26,000 nt of DNA, from contig RPFO01000080.1 of NCBI GenBank assembly GCA_009746045.1, positions 1,286,920 through 1,312,919 of the forward strand, given 5' to 3'. Below, piece after piece: positions 1-9,711 of this stretch. A program made the translations under genes and the position numbers. Origin of the DNA: Mesostigma viride (lineage: Eukaryota; Streptophyta; Mesostigmatophyceae; Mesostigmatales; Mesostigmataceae). Position 1 is the stretch's first letter. Every line of letters starts with the position of its first letter. Under the pieces are notes generated by a model, which was given only the letters and a program-made list of their open reading frames with translations, did not search any database and had not been told where the DNA came from.

Positions 1-912
1 TGTGCATTCCGCGCTTGGGTTGATTATACCCGGGCGGAACGGGGCGTGAGGTGCAGTGCCCCTGAAAAGAACAACCTACGCATTATTTAATACTAGCCGT
101 GCAGATTCGGGATATTCTACCCGCGGTCTGTACGGTTAGTGTCTTACTAGCATCACTGAACATAAGGGTTTAATGACGTCAGATAGCTAGGGATAAGGGA
201 GGTTTTGCGACTCAAAGCCGCTCAGGCTGGTTTTGTCGGCCTCTTTCTTTGCTCCCCACCCACCCACCCTTGTCTTGGTTGCCTCTAGGGCAACGTACTT
301 CATGAAGGGCCTTGAACGGCGTGCTTCCGGGCATGCCAATAGTGTCACATTTCTGCTTCCACTTTTTGTTTCAATGAAGATGCTGGTTTTTGTGGGAGCT
401 ACGTGGGACATGAAATTAGTGCTTTTCATCCCTGCAGGCTGCACACTGGGAAGGGGGCAGAGACCCGGCCCCGTCTTCCCTCATGCCCGGAGGCAAGCCA
501 CAGCTGCAATCTTAACTGTCATATCTTATGCTGTCACACATGTGCTGTGTACTATACTTAACAGGAGCATACGCCCCGTTGCTGTGTGCATGGCCGTCGG
601 AGCGCGGCAAATATGGTACACTCTATATCAATCAATATCTCATCAAGCTTTGTGCCGTGATATGTGTCAATGATGTGGCGTTTACAACTAAATGTTAATA
701 AGATGTAGTAATAGAAACGATCCCGGCATACTATATTTAGCAGCGAGCATGTGTAGCATGTATGAGGTGCAATTTGATCGATGACCATCGCAAACAAGGA
801 GCCCTGCTCAAGGTGGCCATACAAATATAATAAAAAGGTTTTCTCGTTCATGTAAAAAAAAATTATATACGCGTAAGGTAAAAGCCATATGCAACCCTTA
901 CATAAACCGTAG

Positions 913-942
913 CAACTCAGTCCTAAAAAACGGACTGAGTTG
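913..942. repeat. Perfect 11-bp inverted repeat, CTCAGTCC family
   Basis: Left arm CAACTCAGTCC (913-923) and right arm GGACTGAGTTG (932-942) are perfectly complementary around an 8-nt A-rich loop. Related CTCAGTCC...GGACCAAG units occur at 1277-1302 and 2650-2672, and a half unit at 2625-2632, so this is a small local repeat family, perhaps ends of a miniature transposon. Confidence 0.8.
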
Positions 943-1276
943 CACATCTTTGCACATATATGTTTCGTTATGGCCTAAAAACAATTTCTGGCTACCCCTT
1001 AATTGGTACCAAGCATGCATTTATGGTGAATTTCTTTGGGGACATGCCACTGGTCCCATATCTTTGACTTTTGGGTGCTAAAAATGGCGCAAACCCCAGG
1101 GGGGTACGGATGAATGGGGTTTGAGACATACATCATGCAATATGGACCTCTTATACAAATATATAGGCCCTGGAATTTCAAAGGCAGTTAGTTTACATCA
1201 CAGGCATGCCATCAATGCATTCACAACATGATATGCTGCAGAACTGCACAAGCTAGCTAGCAAAAAGCTCAAAATA

Positions 1277-1302
1277 GCTCAGTCCTAAAAATAGGACCAA
1301 GT
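1277..1302. repeat. Second copy of the CTCAGTCC hairpin motif
   Basis: GCTCAGTCCTAAAAATAGGAC followed by CAAG: the same left arm and A-rich loop as at 913-942, with a diverged right arm (GGACCAAG instead of GGACTGAG). Confidence 0.6.
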
Positions 1303-1498
1303 TTTTTGGCGGTGGTTGGCTAGCACTACCGTTTTGGTTTCCTATCCCAATGTGGCGCAAAACATCATAGCTGGCCACACATGCATCCTCCAACACATTT
1401 CCAGCATATAAAACAGCAGCTCATGCTATATATATATTGTAAATCTAGTGCCATTGGGCATAAAGCACGTGTAGAAGGCACATGCAAGGAGCTTATTA

Positions 1499-1558
1499 CC
1501 AACGTACCCTATACGGCGTATAGGGTACGTTGGCTATACAACAAATATATTGTATAGC
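1499..1558. repeat. Two adjoining near-perfect palindromes
   Basis: CCAACGTACCCTATACG (1499-1515) and its exact reverse complement (1517-1533) flank a single G, giving a 35-bp palindrome with 17-bp arms. It is followed, sharing one base, by GCTATACAA (1533-1541) and its exact complement TTGTATAGC (1550-1558). GGCTATACAA then recurs at 1559. Such structure would form a cruciform or an RNA hairpin and resembles the ends of MITE-type elements; no flanking duplication was identified. Confidence 0.85.
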
Positions 1559-2649
1559 GGCTATACAAACAACTTCAAAATACAAGGAAAATGGAAAGAA
1601 ACAAAATAAGCAACTTGCTGATGCTTAAATGCAAGCAGATCCCAGGCATCTCTATGTCTCTAACACAGCAAACACACAAAAAGAAGGCGGACTTGGCCAA
1701 CATGCATGCCTAGAACTGGGCAGAAAAAGACTCGCCCTGAGTTGTTCAAGCAACGGAAAGGCAGCATGCATCGTATCACACACTGAACATTATTACAAAC
1801 GATATCTGTCGTCATACCAACATTCATATGTTGTAGCATACGCTAAAAGCAGTCAAAACTCGTCCAAAATCTGGCCAAGGTAACATATTTACCGGCTACC
1901 CAACCATCACAAGCGTATGCACAGAAGCAATAAAGCAACAAGAAGACAGTCATACAGCCTCATCTATAGCCCTGAGACTGGTGTAGAAACAATATATGAC
2001 ACATGCGCGGTCACTGAGACATGATAAAAGGCTGAAAGGTACCTGGTCGAAACCACAGATTACCTTGTTTGCAGGAGCTAGCACGCCCACCCCACGAACG
2101 TAGCCGCAAACATGTCCTGGCCGCCATTGATGATCAACTGTGCTATAGGAACGACGTAACTAACTCATCCATGCGCAAAACTCCGAACATTATATGCCGA
2201 GCAACAAGTAGAGCTTGCACTGTCATCGCCTGGCCGCTCACGCGATGTGCTGCGCCGCCACATAACCTAGCTCGAGACATATCTAGGCATTTGCATGTAA
2301 AGGTTGCACAGCTACGCATATAGCATTAATTACAAGACCTAGGGATGGTGCCTACAAAGTTTCAGTCGAATACGTCAAGCCATGCTCTCGCCCCAGTCAG
2401 TTGTTTGTGCCACCATAGCCGCGGACGTGAATAATTTTTGTTAAACATTGTCCTCGTTTGGCCATGGTGCCCCCCCTTAGTACTTTCCTTGACCGTAGGT
2501 CCCTGTCCAGGTGTCCAAAAGTAGTAAACCAGGGGTGCACGACAATCTACAAATCTAGACCTCAAAGCTGGTCCAGACAGAATCTTAAAAAGTTTGCTAG
2601 AATGTGAAATAGTTCTGCCACAAACTCAGTCCGCTTTTTAGGATCGAGC

Positions 2650-2672
2650 TCAGTCCTTTAAATCGGACCAAG
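2650..2672. repeat. Third copy of the CTCAGTCC hairpin motif
   Basis: CTCAGTCC, a TTTAAATC spacer and GGACCAAG; it has the same right arm as the copy at 1277-1302. A half copy CTCAGTCCG lies just upstream at 2625. Confidence 0.55.
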
Positions 2673-2759
2673 TACGGTTTAAGGGTTAACAGTGACATGA
2701 GACGTCTGAGGTGTATTCATTTGTATGGCCACCTGCATAAATGCTCGTGGGTTTCTCAC

Positions 2760-5700
2760 CTGTCACGAGCTCCATGCGGGGGAAGAGCAGCTCAGCAAAC
2801 CCGCCCTCCTGCGGGGTGATGAGCCCCATGAGAAATGCGCCGAAGAAGGAGTGGATGCCGATGGCCTCCGTGCAGTAGGCGGATGTAAGCAGCATGATGG
2901 TGAGGAAGCAGAAGTAGTAACGGTTGGACACCCAGCCGCGCTTGAGCATGCGCGCGTGGATAATTTGGAGCGCGACGCGGATGGGAAGCACCATGACGAG
3001 CACGTACGTGACCGCCAGCACGAGCGTGTACACGCCGTTGATGGGCGACCCGGACTTTGCGAACGAGGACGAGATGGCCAGGATGCACCACGCGACAATG
3101 TCCTGGATGGCTGCAACGGACATGGCCTGCAGCAAGGATAACGAGTTTTTTGTTTTGGGTTGGCGATGGATTCATTGTTTTGAAAGCCTTGGGAGGTCGA
3201 GGACAAGGCATTAGGTTTACAGGGATAAGGATGCAGGCCGGGCAGCTGCCAGGGATTATTCTGCCATAAACAAATGGGATGCCGTGGTTTAATAACATTT
3301 GTTTGAGTACAAAGCAACCTGCAACGTATGCAGAGACGTTCTCCCAAACCAGCGCCTCTGCATGAATGAGTTCGATCCAAGCCTAGATCTGACAGTGGCC
3401 CCCATATGGACCATGGGGCAGCCCTACTGCATCCGCCATGCTTTTGCTATGTTGAAGCTTTATTGCAACCACAGTAGTTGCTAGAATCTCCCGCTATAAG
3501 TGAGCTGTTCAAGTGAACCTGTGGCCTGTATACGTCTGTCAAGTCAACGATACATAGAAAGGGGGGGGGCATGCCCCCTTCTTGCTGTGCATCAAACAGG
3601 GATGAAAGTTACCAAGCTATACTCAAAAGTTGGTACGTACCCCGTGCATCTGACTCTCCCAGCGGAGGCGCGTGAATGAATGAATGAATGAATGAATGAA
3701 TGAATGAATGAATGAATGAATGAATGAATGAATGAATGAATGAATGAATGAATGAATGAATGAATGAATGAATGAATGAATGAATGAATGAATGAATGAA
3801 TGAATGAATGAATGAATGAATGAATGAATGAATGAATGAATGAATGAATGAATGAATGAATGAATGAATGAATGAATGAATGAATGAATGAATGAAGGAC
3901 TGAAGGAATGCAGACACGTGACTATAGCAACGATGAAAAATGGAAATGGAGTTTTGCCGAGTCACCATGGTCCACAACACGGGACTCAGACAGTGACAGC
4001 GGACAAAACTGCATCCGCAAAAGATCCTTGGTTCCAGTGGGTCAAACCAGTTAGGTATCATCTAGCCTGGAAGTCCATCGCAGCATTTGAAAGTAAAAGG
4101 GTGTACTGTGATCAACCCACCAGCACGCCGATTGGCCGGTGCATGAGCTTGGCTGCGGATAGGATCGCCGCCAGCACAGGGAAGGCGGTGAAGGTCATGC
4201 TGGCGCCCACAAACAGCAGGAAGGCGGTCTTGCTCGGCGACACCCATGTGTCTGGCTGGTTCTCGTCGTTAATGTCCATCAGCCACACGGCTGCACCAAT
4301 ACCGACGCAAAACGGGACCTGCATGCGGTTATTACAAGACATTACATGGGAAAACAGAATTGAACAAACGGCACGTCGTTTAGTGTACGTTGAGAGCTCG
4401 ATCTTCAAAACAGAAATGGCGTGATCAGCTTACCAAGGCAACACTGATTACCCAACAGCACTGTCAGCAAATCCAAAGAAGGGGGGAAAAATCAAGTTTT
4501 TGTAACTGTCAACAATGATTTGTAACATGGAACGATATGCCTCCATTGACAGTGTGAATAGAGTAATAGGAAGTTCTTATGAGGCAGTATGTATATTCCG
4601 GTCCGAGGATGCGGATGGCGCTGCCTTCTATTCCCCCAACCACCGGCCTGACATCGTGGTGCTGGACTTTGAGGGGGGTGGCCGGCATCTGCTTATTGAC
4701 GTTTCGGTGGCGCGGCCCTTGGCTCTTAGCCACGTGGCTGGGGCCTCCCTCACGGCAGGTTACACGGCGGACCGGGCGGAGCGGGCCAAGCTCCTGGCCT
4801 ACGGCGACGTCGGGCACCATCGTGTGGTGCCCTTTGTCCTGGAGGAGTTTGGGGCCATGGGGCCCCTGACCTCCGCCTTCTTCAAGGAGTGTTGCCGGCT
4901 CCGGGAGGACCGGCTGGACCTGGAGGGCCAGCGGGCCCCATGGTCGGCGCGGACCTGGACGTCATATTGGCGTCAGCGCTTGTCGGTGGCGCTGACTCGG
5001 GCCATGGCGGACATCATGCTCCGCCGTACGCGGGCTGATTTTGCGGTGCAGCAGGGCTATTAGGTTCCTCCCGTTAGGCGTTTCCATTGGTCTTATCGTA
5101 CTTCGTAGTATAGAGCTTTGACATGGCTCTGTATATAGGTTTATAGCTGGGCGTTTGCTTTGGTTTGAGTGATTTCACTCTGCTGTAAGTAATTATATTT
5201 TTAATGTATATTCTGGACAGGGCCGCACAAATGACATCGAGCGCAAAAATCGATCCTCTCTAATTTGCAAGTCCTATTAATATGCCCCTATATATTATCG
5301 AAGCTAGTATTCCCACTCTGCATTTGCCTATCAATGCGTCGACAATAAGGTTCCTGATTTAGTCAGTCCTATCTCTATTTTGCCCGATGATGTACTACAG
5401 TAATGCGCCGGCGGCCCTAGCTTAGTACCCGTTCCACGATGAGGATGAAGTATCAATCCATCCCACACCGTCACGACGGTACCCCGGCGGCGCTGCAAGC
5501 CTGTCCTGTCTGCACGTCCGTAAGTTACTCAGTGTTCAATTGTAGGATCCCGTCAATTGTAGGATTTCGTCAAGTAGGACCCCGTCCATCGATTCCGTCC
5601 ATCAGTTCCGTCTATCCATTCCGTCCATCAGTCAGCTAGGAGTTGACAAAATTTCCGTCCTCGATCCCCTCAGTTAAATGCCGTGAAGAATTTTTTTACA

Positions 5701-8330
5701 ATAAGTGTGTGCAGGCGGCAGTTGAGCCTAGCCACACCCTCAAAATCATTGTACAAGTCATTGTCAAGTTAGGCCAGTTCACCATATGCTGGGGCCCAGC
5801 ACATGCCCCCTTGGTTCAATCTTGTCCCCCAACAGCAGCGAGGGTGGGTGGGTGGGTGGGAGCTGCAAAAAGGCCTGACCCTACGTTCACCACTCAGTGA
5901 CTCTAAGTAGTAACGGTGTGAAAATGGAAAACAAAGCACGTGTCTCAAGGCGCCGCGCCCCCCTCAATCAAGGGCGGGCACGGTGGCCAGTAGGCACTAG
6001 TACCGGCGCACCGCCGGTCCCCTTGATCTCTCTAGTCCTAAGTAACAACTGAAGCACCTTACATGGTGTAGTAGGTGACATACGGTAGATCGCCCCCCTT
6101 TGAGCCCGCCGCAACATAACTATAAAATGAGCAGATATAGCTCAAAAAGTCCAGTAGCAATAGTAAAGGTGAGCTCCTTTGCTAATCTCTTTGGAGTGAA
6201 GATTATACAGGCAGATCCTTCGCTTCACCCCCATTGAAGGCTGCCGCCGGCGAAGTCCTGCGCGCGCCACTGTCAGGGCGCTTTGCGTAGTTAGCTTTGA
6301 TTATTATATTAGGGGCGAATGGCGATCTTTGCAGGCTGCGAAAATGTTACTAGCGAGTTACGCTTGAGAACTTAGCTCGGTTTATTAATGTAGTAATCTT
6401 AGAGCTACTAATAATCCTCTGACAGTGGCCTATAGCCACAGGTTATTACACAGATTATTACTGTACTCACCGCCAGGGCAGAAACTGCGATGGGGAATGA
6501 TGCCTTGACATGCTTGCGCAGCAGGCCTCGGTCCAGCTCCAGTCCCATGAGGAACATGAAGAAAATGAGGCCCGCATTAGCAATGACTCCGAACGTCACG
6601 GTCGAGTCATAGGGATATTCGGCACCATGAATATGGGCGGCTGTTGGGAACACCACATCGGTGAACCCTGCATGTGGCAGCCATGCGGCGTAATAATATG
6701 CACACAGAATTGGAAGTGCGCGGTTAGCAACAGGATTTTAGAAAGTAGGTACCTTCGGGAGGACACCTGATGAGGGTCATGCATCCTATATTTGCCATTT
6801 GAACTACTGAGAAATAGGTTCAAGTTCATAATTAGCTGCATGGGGGGATGGACGTGCTTATAGCATCGCATGCAAACGACAATAGAAGGGATCCAATATG
6901 TGAAGTCATCATGCAACCAGTGACGGGCACTAACGAACTTCAACCATGCATTATTAGAACGGATGATGTCACGCTACTAATTAAACTGATGGACTGGTGT
7001 TCAAAATTCAGGATTCGAAACGATTCAAAAATGGTTCAAACAAAAAAATCTGATAAATCTAGATTCGAAGTTCAAATTCAAAAAAAAATTCGAATCCATT
7101 ATCCAAATTTCAAATAACTCTTAGTGACAATAGTAACTCTAGTAAAATGCACGGCCACCATATATTATGGGCCAAAGTCTCATAATATAAATATAAATCT
7201 GATAATATAAATATAAATGAAAAAAACTATCAAACAAAAAAACTCATCGCCCAAGAACAACAAGATTCAAATGTAATAACAAAAATGGCTTACCTGGTAT
7301 CCGCCCAAGGACTGAAGGCCCTAGGACGATCCCAGCCAGAATTTCTCCCATGACTTGGGGCTGTTTGAGATAGCGGAGCACTGCCCCAAGTGACCGTGTA
7401 ATTGCCAACGTAATGGCAAGCTGCATATTTCCAGGGTCCAAAATGCAGGCAACATACAGAGCGGCAATTGTGTAAGATACTTTCAAGAATAATTTTTTCA
7501 AAAAAAAATTAACGACGAAGAGAGACAGAATATGCAGGCCACTGTATAATAATTCGGTACAGCTTATACGACCGTCGTCTGATAAAGTTGATATATATAA
7601 ATTGTCTGCATGAGCAATATCAAAATTTCTTTCATTTTCACTAGTGGCGACGGCATGCCCACATGAAGAACATGTCAGCTGGCCGCTAAAGTGCGCAAGT
7701 GATCTCGATATATAATTATTGATCAAGACAGTTACCTTCATAAAACACTTCCCAACAAGCTGGCAAGGGAACAACGCATGAAGAAAAAAGGAACGACGAC
7801 CGAGACAGCAGGTAAAGCCGGCCAGCTGACGATGCAACAACACGCTCTACTGCAAGAGTCGACAGGACTCATCAACTACGTACAGCTCATGAAATTAAGA
7901 CAGCCCACTACACTGCAGCGCGCGTGCCGAAGCGATCGGACCCATATTGAGGTCGATATACATGATTCATTGAGAATGATAGATTATGGAGGTGAGAGTG
8001 GCATATTGATCAGGACGCCGATCGATATATATGATTTGTATACAATAAGGCAGCTCGAGCTAAGCATTAAAAACAACTGCACTATACGCTTAATATATAT
8101 AGACAGTATACAGTTGCACGCTCGCGCGTGGTCGCGGTTATGAATTATATAATCCACGTACGTGATCCACGACGTCGTCACTAGTTTGGCCGGCCGGGGA
8201 TCGAAAAGCCCGGCTCATATTCAAAACGTCAGGAACGTCAGAACTAAATCATGAGGATGCATACCTGAAGCAGGAAAATTGTTAGAGGTACGTTGAGGAC
8301 GTCCTCAAAAGCCCAGGTTCCGCCGGCCAT
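2760..8330 (-). CDS. CPA2-family monovalent cation/H+ antiporter (CHX/KefC/Kha1-like), partial, 5 exons
   Basis: Exons on the minus strand: 8265-8330, 7294-7420, 6471-6667, 4121-4318 and 2760-3126. All introns are GT-AG and all phases close (0,1,0,0, then 1), giving 318 residues before the last phase-1 donor. The start ATG at 8330 has A at -3 and G at +4. The product is an integral membrane exchanger of K+/Na+ for H+. Family marks visible: VMGEILAGIVLGPSVLG near residue 50, LIFFMFLMGLELD near 95, FTAFPVLAAILS near 175, AMSVAAIQDIVAWC near 200, and FFGAFLMGLITP near 295. The ion-site pair is Gln-Asp (IQDIVAW), as in KefC/KEA proteins; plant CHX has Asn-Asp at this place. Hydrophobic helices follow one another with short loops. 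The C-terminal half (last helices and any cytosolic regulatory domain) is missing from the window. Subcellular membrane cannot be told from sequence. Confidence 0.93.
3340..3436. repeat. Dispersed repeat, copy 1 (in antiporter intron)
   Basis: Starts TCTCCCAAACC and contains GGACCATGGGGCAGCC and TACTGCATCCGC. A diverged copy in the same orientation lies at 22799-22880, about 19 kb away; the two align with a few short indels. No coding content is evident. Confidence 0.7.
3673..3896. repeat. (TGAA)56 microsatellite
   Basis: Uninterrupted tetranucleotide array of 224 bp inside the fourth antiporter intron. It makes long artificial open frames (FIHS repeats on the minus strand), which are not genes. 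The degenerate tail TGAAGGACTGAAGGAATG follows. Confidence 0.98.
4515..5063 (+). pseudogene. Retroelement-derived C-terminal ORF fragment (LINE-like, 5' truncated)
   Basis: The open frame runs to TAG at 5061-5063, but strong G/C third positions start only near 4595, so the first codons are probably flanking intron sequence. The core RPDIVVLDFEGGGRHLLIDV resembles the Pro-Asp ... Asp core of a PD-(D/E)XK-type restriction-like endonuclease that follows the reverse transcriptase in some LINEs; comparable C-terminal tails occur in algal LINE polyproteins. No reverse transcriptase motif is present, as expected for a 5'-truncated insertion. It lies antisense in the 2.15-kb third intron of the antiporter gene. 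A T-rich 3' tail follows to about 5215. Assignment rests on motif resemblance only. Confidence 0.5.
5231..6470. other. Remainder of antiporter intron 3; short degenerate repeats
   Basis: No exon seen. At 5532-5635 a set of short imperfect repeats alternates GTCAATTGTAGGAT/C and CCGTCCATC(A/G)GTT/ATT. A (GGGTGGGTGG)-type G-rich run sits near 5847. The rest looks like ordinary intron. Confidence 0.5.
6995..7220. repeat. A-rich degenerate repeats in antiporter intron 2
   Basis: ATTCGAA/ATTCAAA words recur between 6995 and 7110, followed by two copies of ATAATATAAATATAAAT at about 7178-7217. The tract lies just downstream of exon 2 in the direction of transcription. No coding content. Confidence 0.6.
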
Positions 8331-9136
8331 TTTCCCGATTTCTTTTAGTACGTACGTACGTATTATAAGCTGCGAGCAGCTGTAATAATTTATAACGTAC
8401 TGTTTGAAAATTAATTACCGGAGTACTAATTGCTTAAATGCCGCCGGCCGCGGGCCCACCAATTGCGCGAACAGCTTAGGTCATGCGGGGTGATCGATGA
8501 GCAAGGGGCTTTTACCGCTTCAAAATGTACTTACCGTGTTAGTTTTCCCGCAAAAGGGAAGAGCGGCGGAACTGAATATGCCTTTTGTTGCGCCACAGGA
8601 AATTAACTGTCACCCGCGCCTGATCTCTTCTTTTCTCTCTATTTCGCATCTGCCAAGTTGTCTCCTTTTCATACGCGTGGCGCGCTGAAGCTGCATACAT
8701 ACTGTATTCTGACAGTCCCGGAACCAGGCTAGGCCTGCGTGTCGCGTGACGGGCGCGTTTGTGTAATAATTTTGCCAGGATGGTCGTGAAAATTGGCGGG
8801 ACCCGGTCGAGTTATCGGACAGGCGGGACAGCCGTGCCTACCAATTCAGTCCGGGTGACTGTCAAGGAGTGAGACAGAAACATGAAAACCGAAGAAGCAA
8901 GGCCATCGGCGTTAAAAGTCTTATTTTGCAGCATCAGTGGAGAATGCCTAATCAGTCGTCATTTGAGTGGTAGCTGCGTTCCGTGCGGATGAGATTCACG
9001 GCATTTACTGTAGTTGCATAAGACGTCCCATGCAGCCATGAGCGCACACAGCCCGTAAGAGTCATGGTCATGTGTTGCGCTAGTGCTGTCAGTGTGTAGA
9101 TTCGCCAAGGAACCTGTTTGCCGCCAGGCAAAGAAC
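8331..9136. promoter_or_regulatory. Head-to-head intergenic region between the antiporter and the MYND gene
   Basis: The antiporter start codon (8330, minus) and the MYND start codon (9137, plus) face away from each other with 806 bp between. The region must hold both 5' UTRs and promoters and may act bidirectionally. I see a CGTACGTACGTACGTA run at about 8349-8362 but no convincing TATA box or initiator. Function is inferred from gene orientation. Confidence 0.5.
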
Positions 9137-9648
9137 ATGGATGGTAATCAGCATTGTGATAACACCGGCTGCGATAGAAAGGGCGACAAGGCGTGTGCCA
9201 GGTGTCGTTCTGTTTACTACTGCTCCCGAGTAAGTGGGTACTTTTCCCAGTCAGGTTCGAGGGCAGGTTTGCCAATTCCTAATTCCGAAATCGGATTGCA
9301 GACTAGTATGCTTCGTACGTTTGCATGGCCTTATATGCACTCTGTGCTCGGCGCTTTTGTTTTTTTTTTAAGAAACCGTGCGTTGCAGCTTGCCGCTGGT
9401 AACATCACGCAGAATCTGTTTATAAGAGGCGATAATCGTCTGCTTGCAGCTTGCTTGCGCAGGAGTGCCAGAAAGCCCACTATCCTCGACACAAGCCGTA
9501 TTGCAAGCACCTCGTGGCCCCGGACGGCAATGCAGCCGAAGCGCCGGCAGGCACCTTGACAGATGCCTCCGCGCAGGAGCTGGTCGCGGCTGGAACGCAG
9601 GAGCTGGACGCGGCGATGACCAACAGCACATCGCCCGATAAAGCCTAG
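9137..9648 (+). CDS. MYND-type zinc finger protein (N-terminal module), 2 exons, ends at an in-frame TAG
   Basis: Exon 1 is 9137-9229 and exon 2 starts at 9463; the 233-bp intron is GTAAGT...GCAG, phase 0. The start ATG has A at -3 and G at +4; an upstream in-frame GTG is ignored. Residues 7-45 form a complete MYND finger with ligands C7, C12, C20, C23, C29, C33, H37 (conserved), H41 and C45; the splice junction falls between YYCSR and ECQKAH, so the finger exists only after splicing. MYND fingers bind proline-rich peptides in partner proteins. A 47-residue Ala-rich tail follows to TAG at 9646-9648, giving 92 residues. The reading frame continues coding-like straight after this TAG into the ARM-like ORF, so the short product may be an artefact of a nonsense codon or a missed intron. 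Confidence 0.85.
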
Positions 9649-9711
9649 GATGACGAATGGAACGCCACGAATTGGCACAAACGTGCGTCCGAGGGCTCCC
9701 CTTTCTTCATC

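Larger units (their letters stand above)
1..2759. other. Gene-free left flank (3' intron or downstream part of the antiporter gene)
   Basis: No exon could be supported on either strand. The short open frames here have no coding-type composition and no recognisable similarity. The antiporter exon ending at 2760 closes with a phase-1 donor, so its next exon must lie further left on the minus strand; I searched for the expected end of the CPA2 transporter domain (a second half with a Leu-Pro-rich helix) and did not find it. The stretch is therefore probably one long intron continuing past the window edge. It contains palindromes at 1499-1558 and several CTCAGTCC/GGAC hairpins. Confidence 0.55.

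Noticed and set aside
2725-3141. Plus-strand ORF of 138 codons opposite the antiporter exon
   Set aside because: Shadow of the minus-strand exon, whose product matches the CPA2 family and whose splice sites fit.
3609-4061. Minus frame with a long FIHS repeat
   Set aside because: By-product of the (TGAA)56 microsatellite; no coding sequence on either side.
9646-9648. TAG reassigned to glutamine in this organism
   Set aside because: The unrecognised gene and the retroelement frame both end plausibly at TAG, and no conserved exon contains an internal TAG or TAA. One case is not enough.
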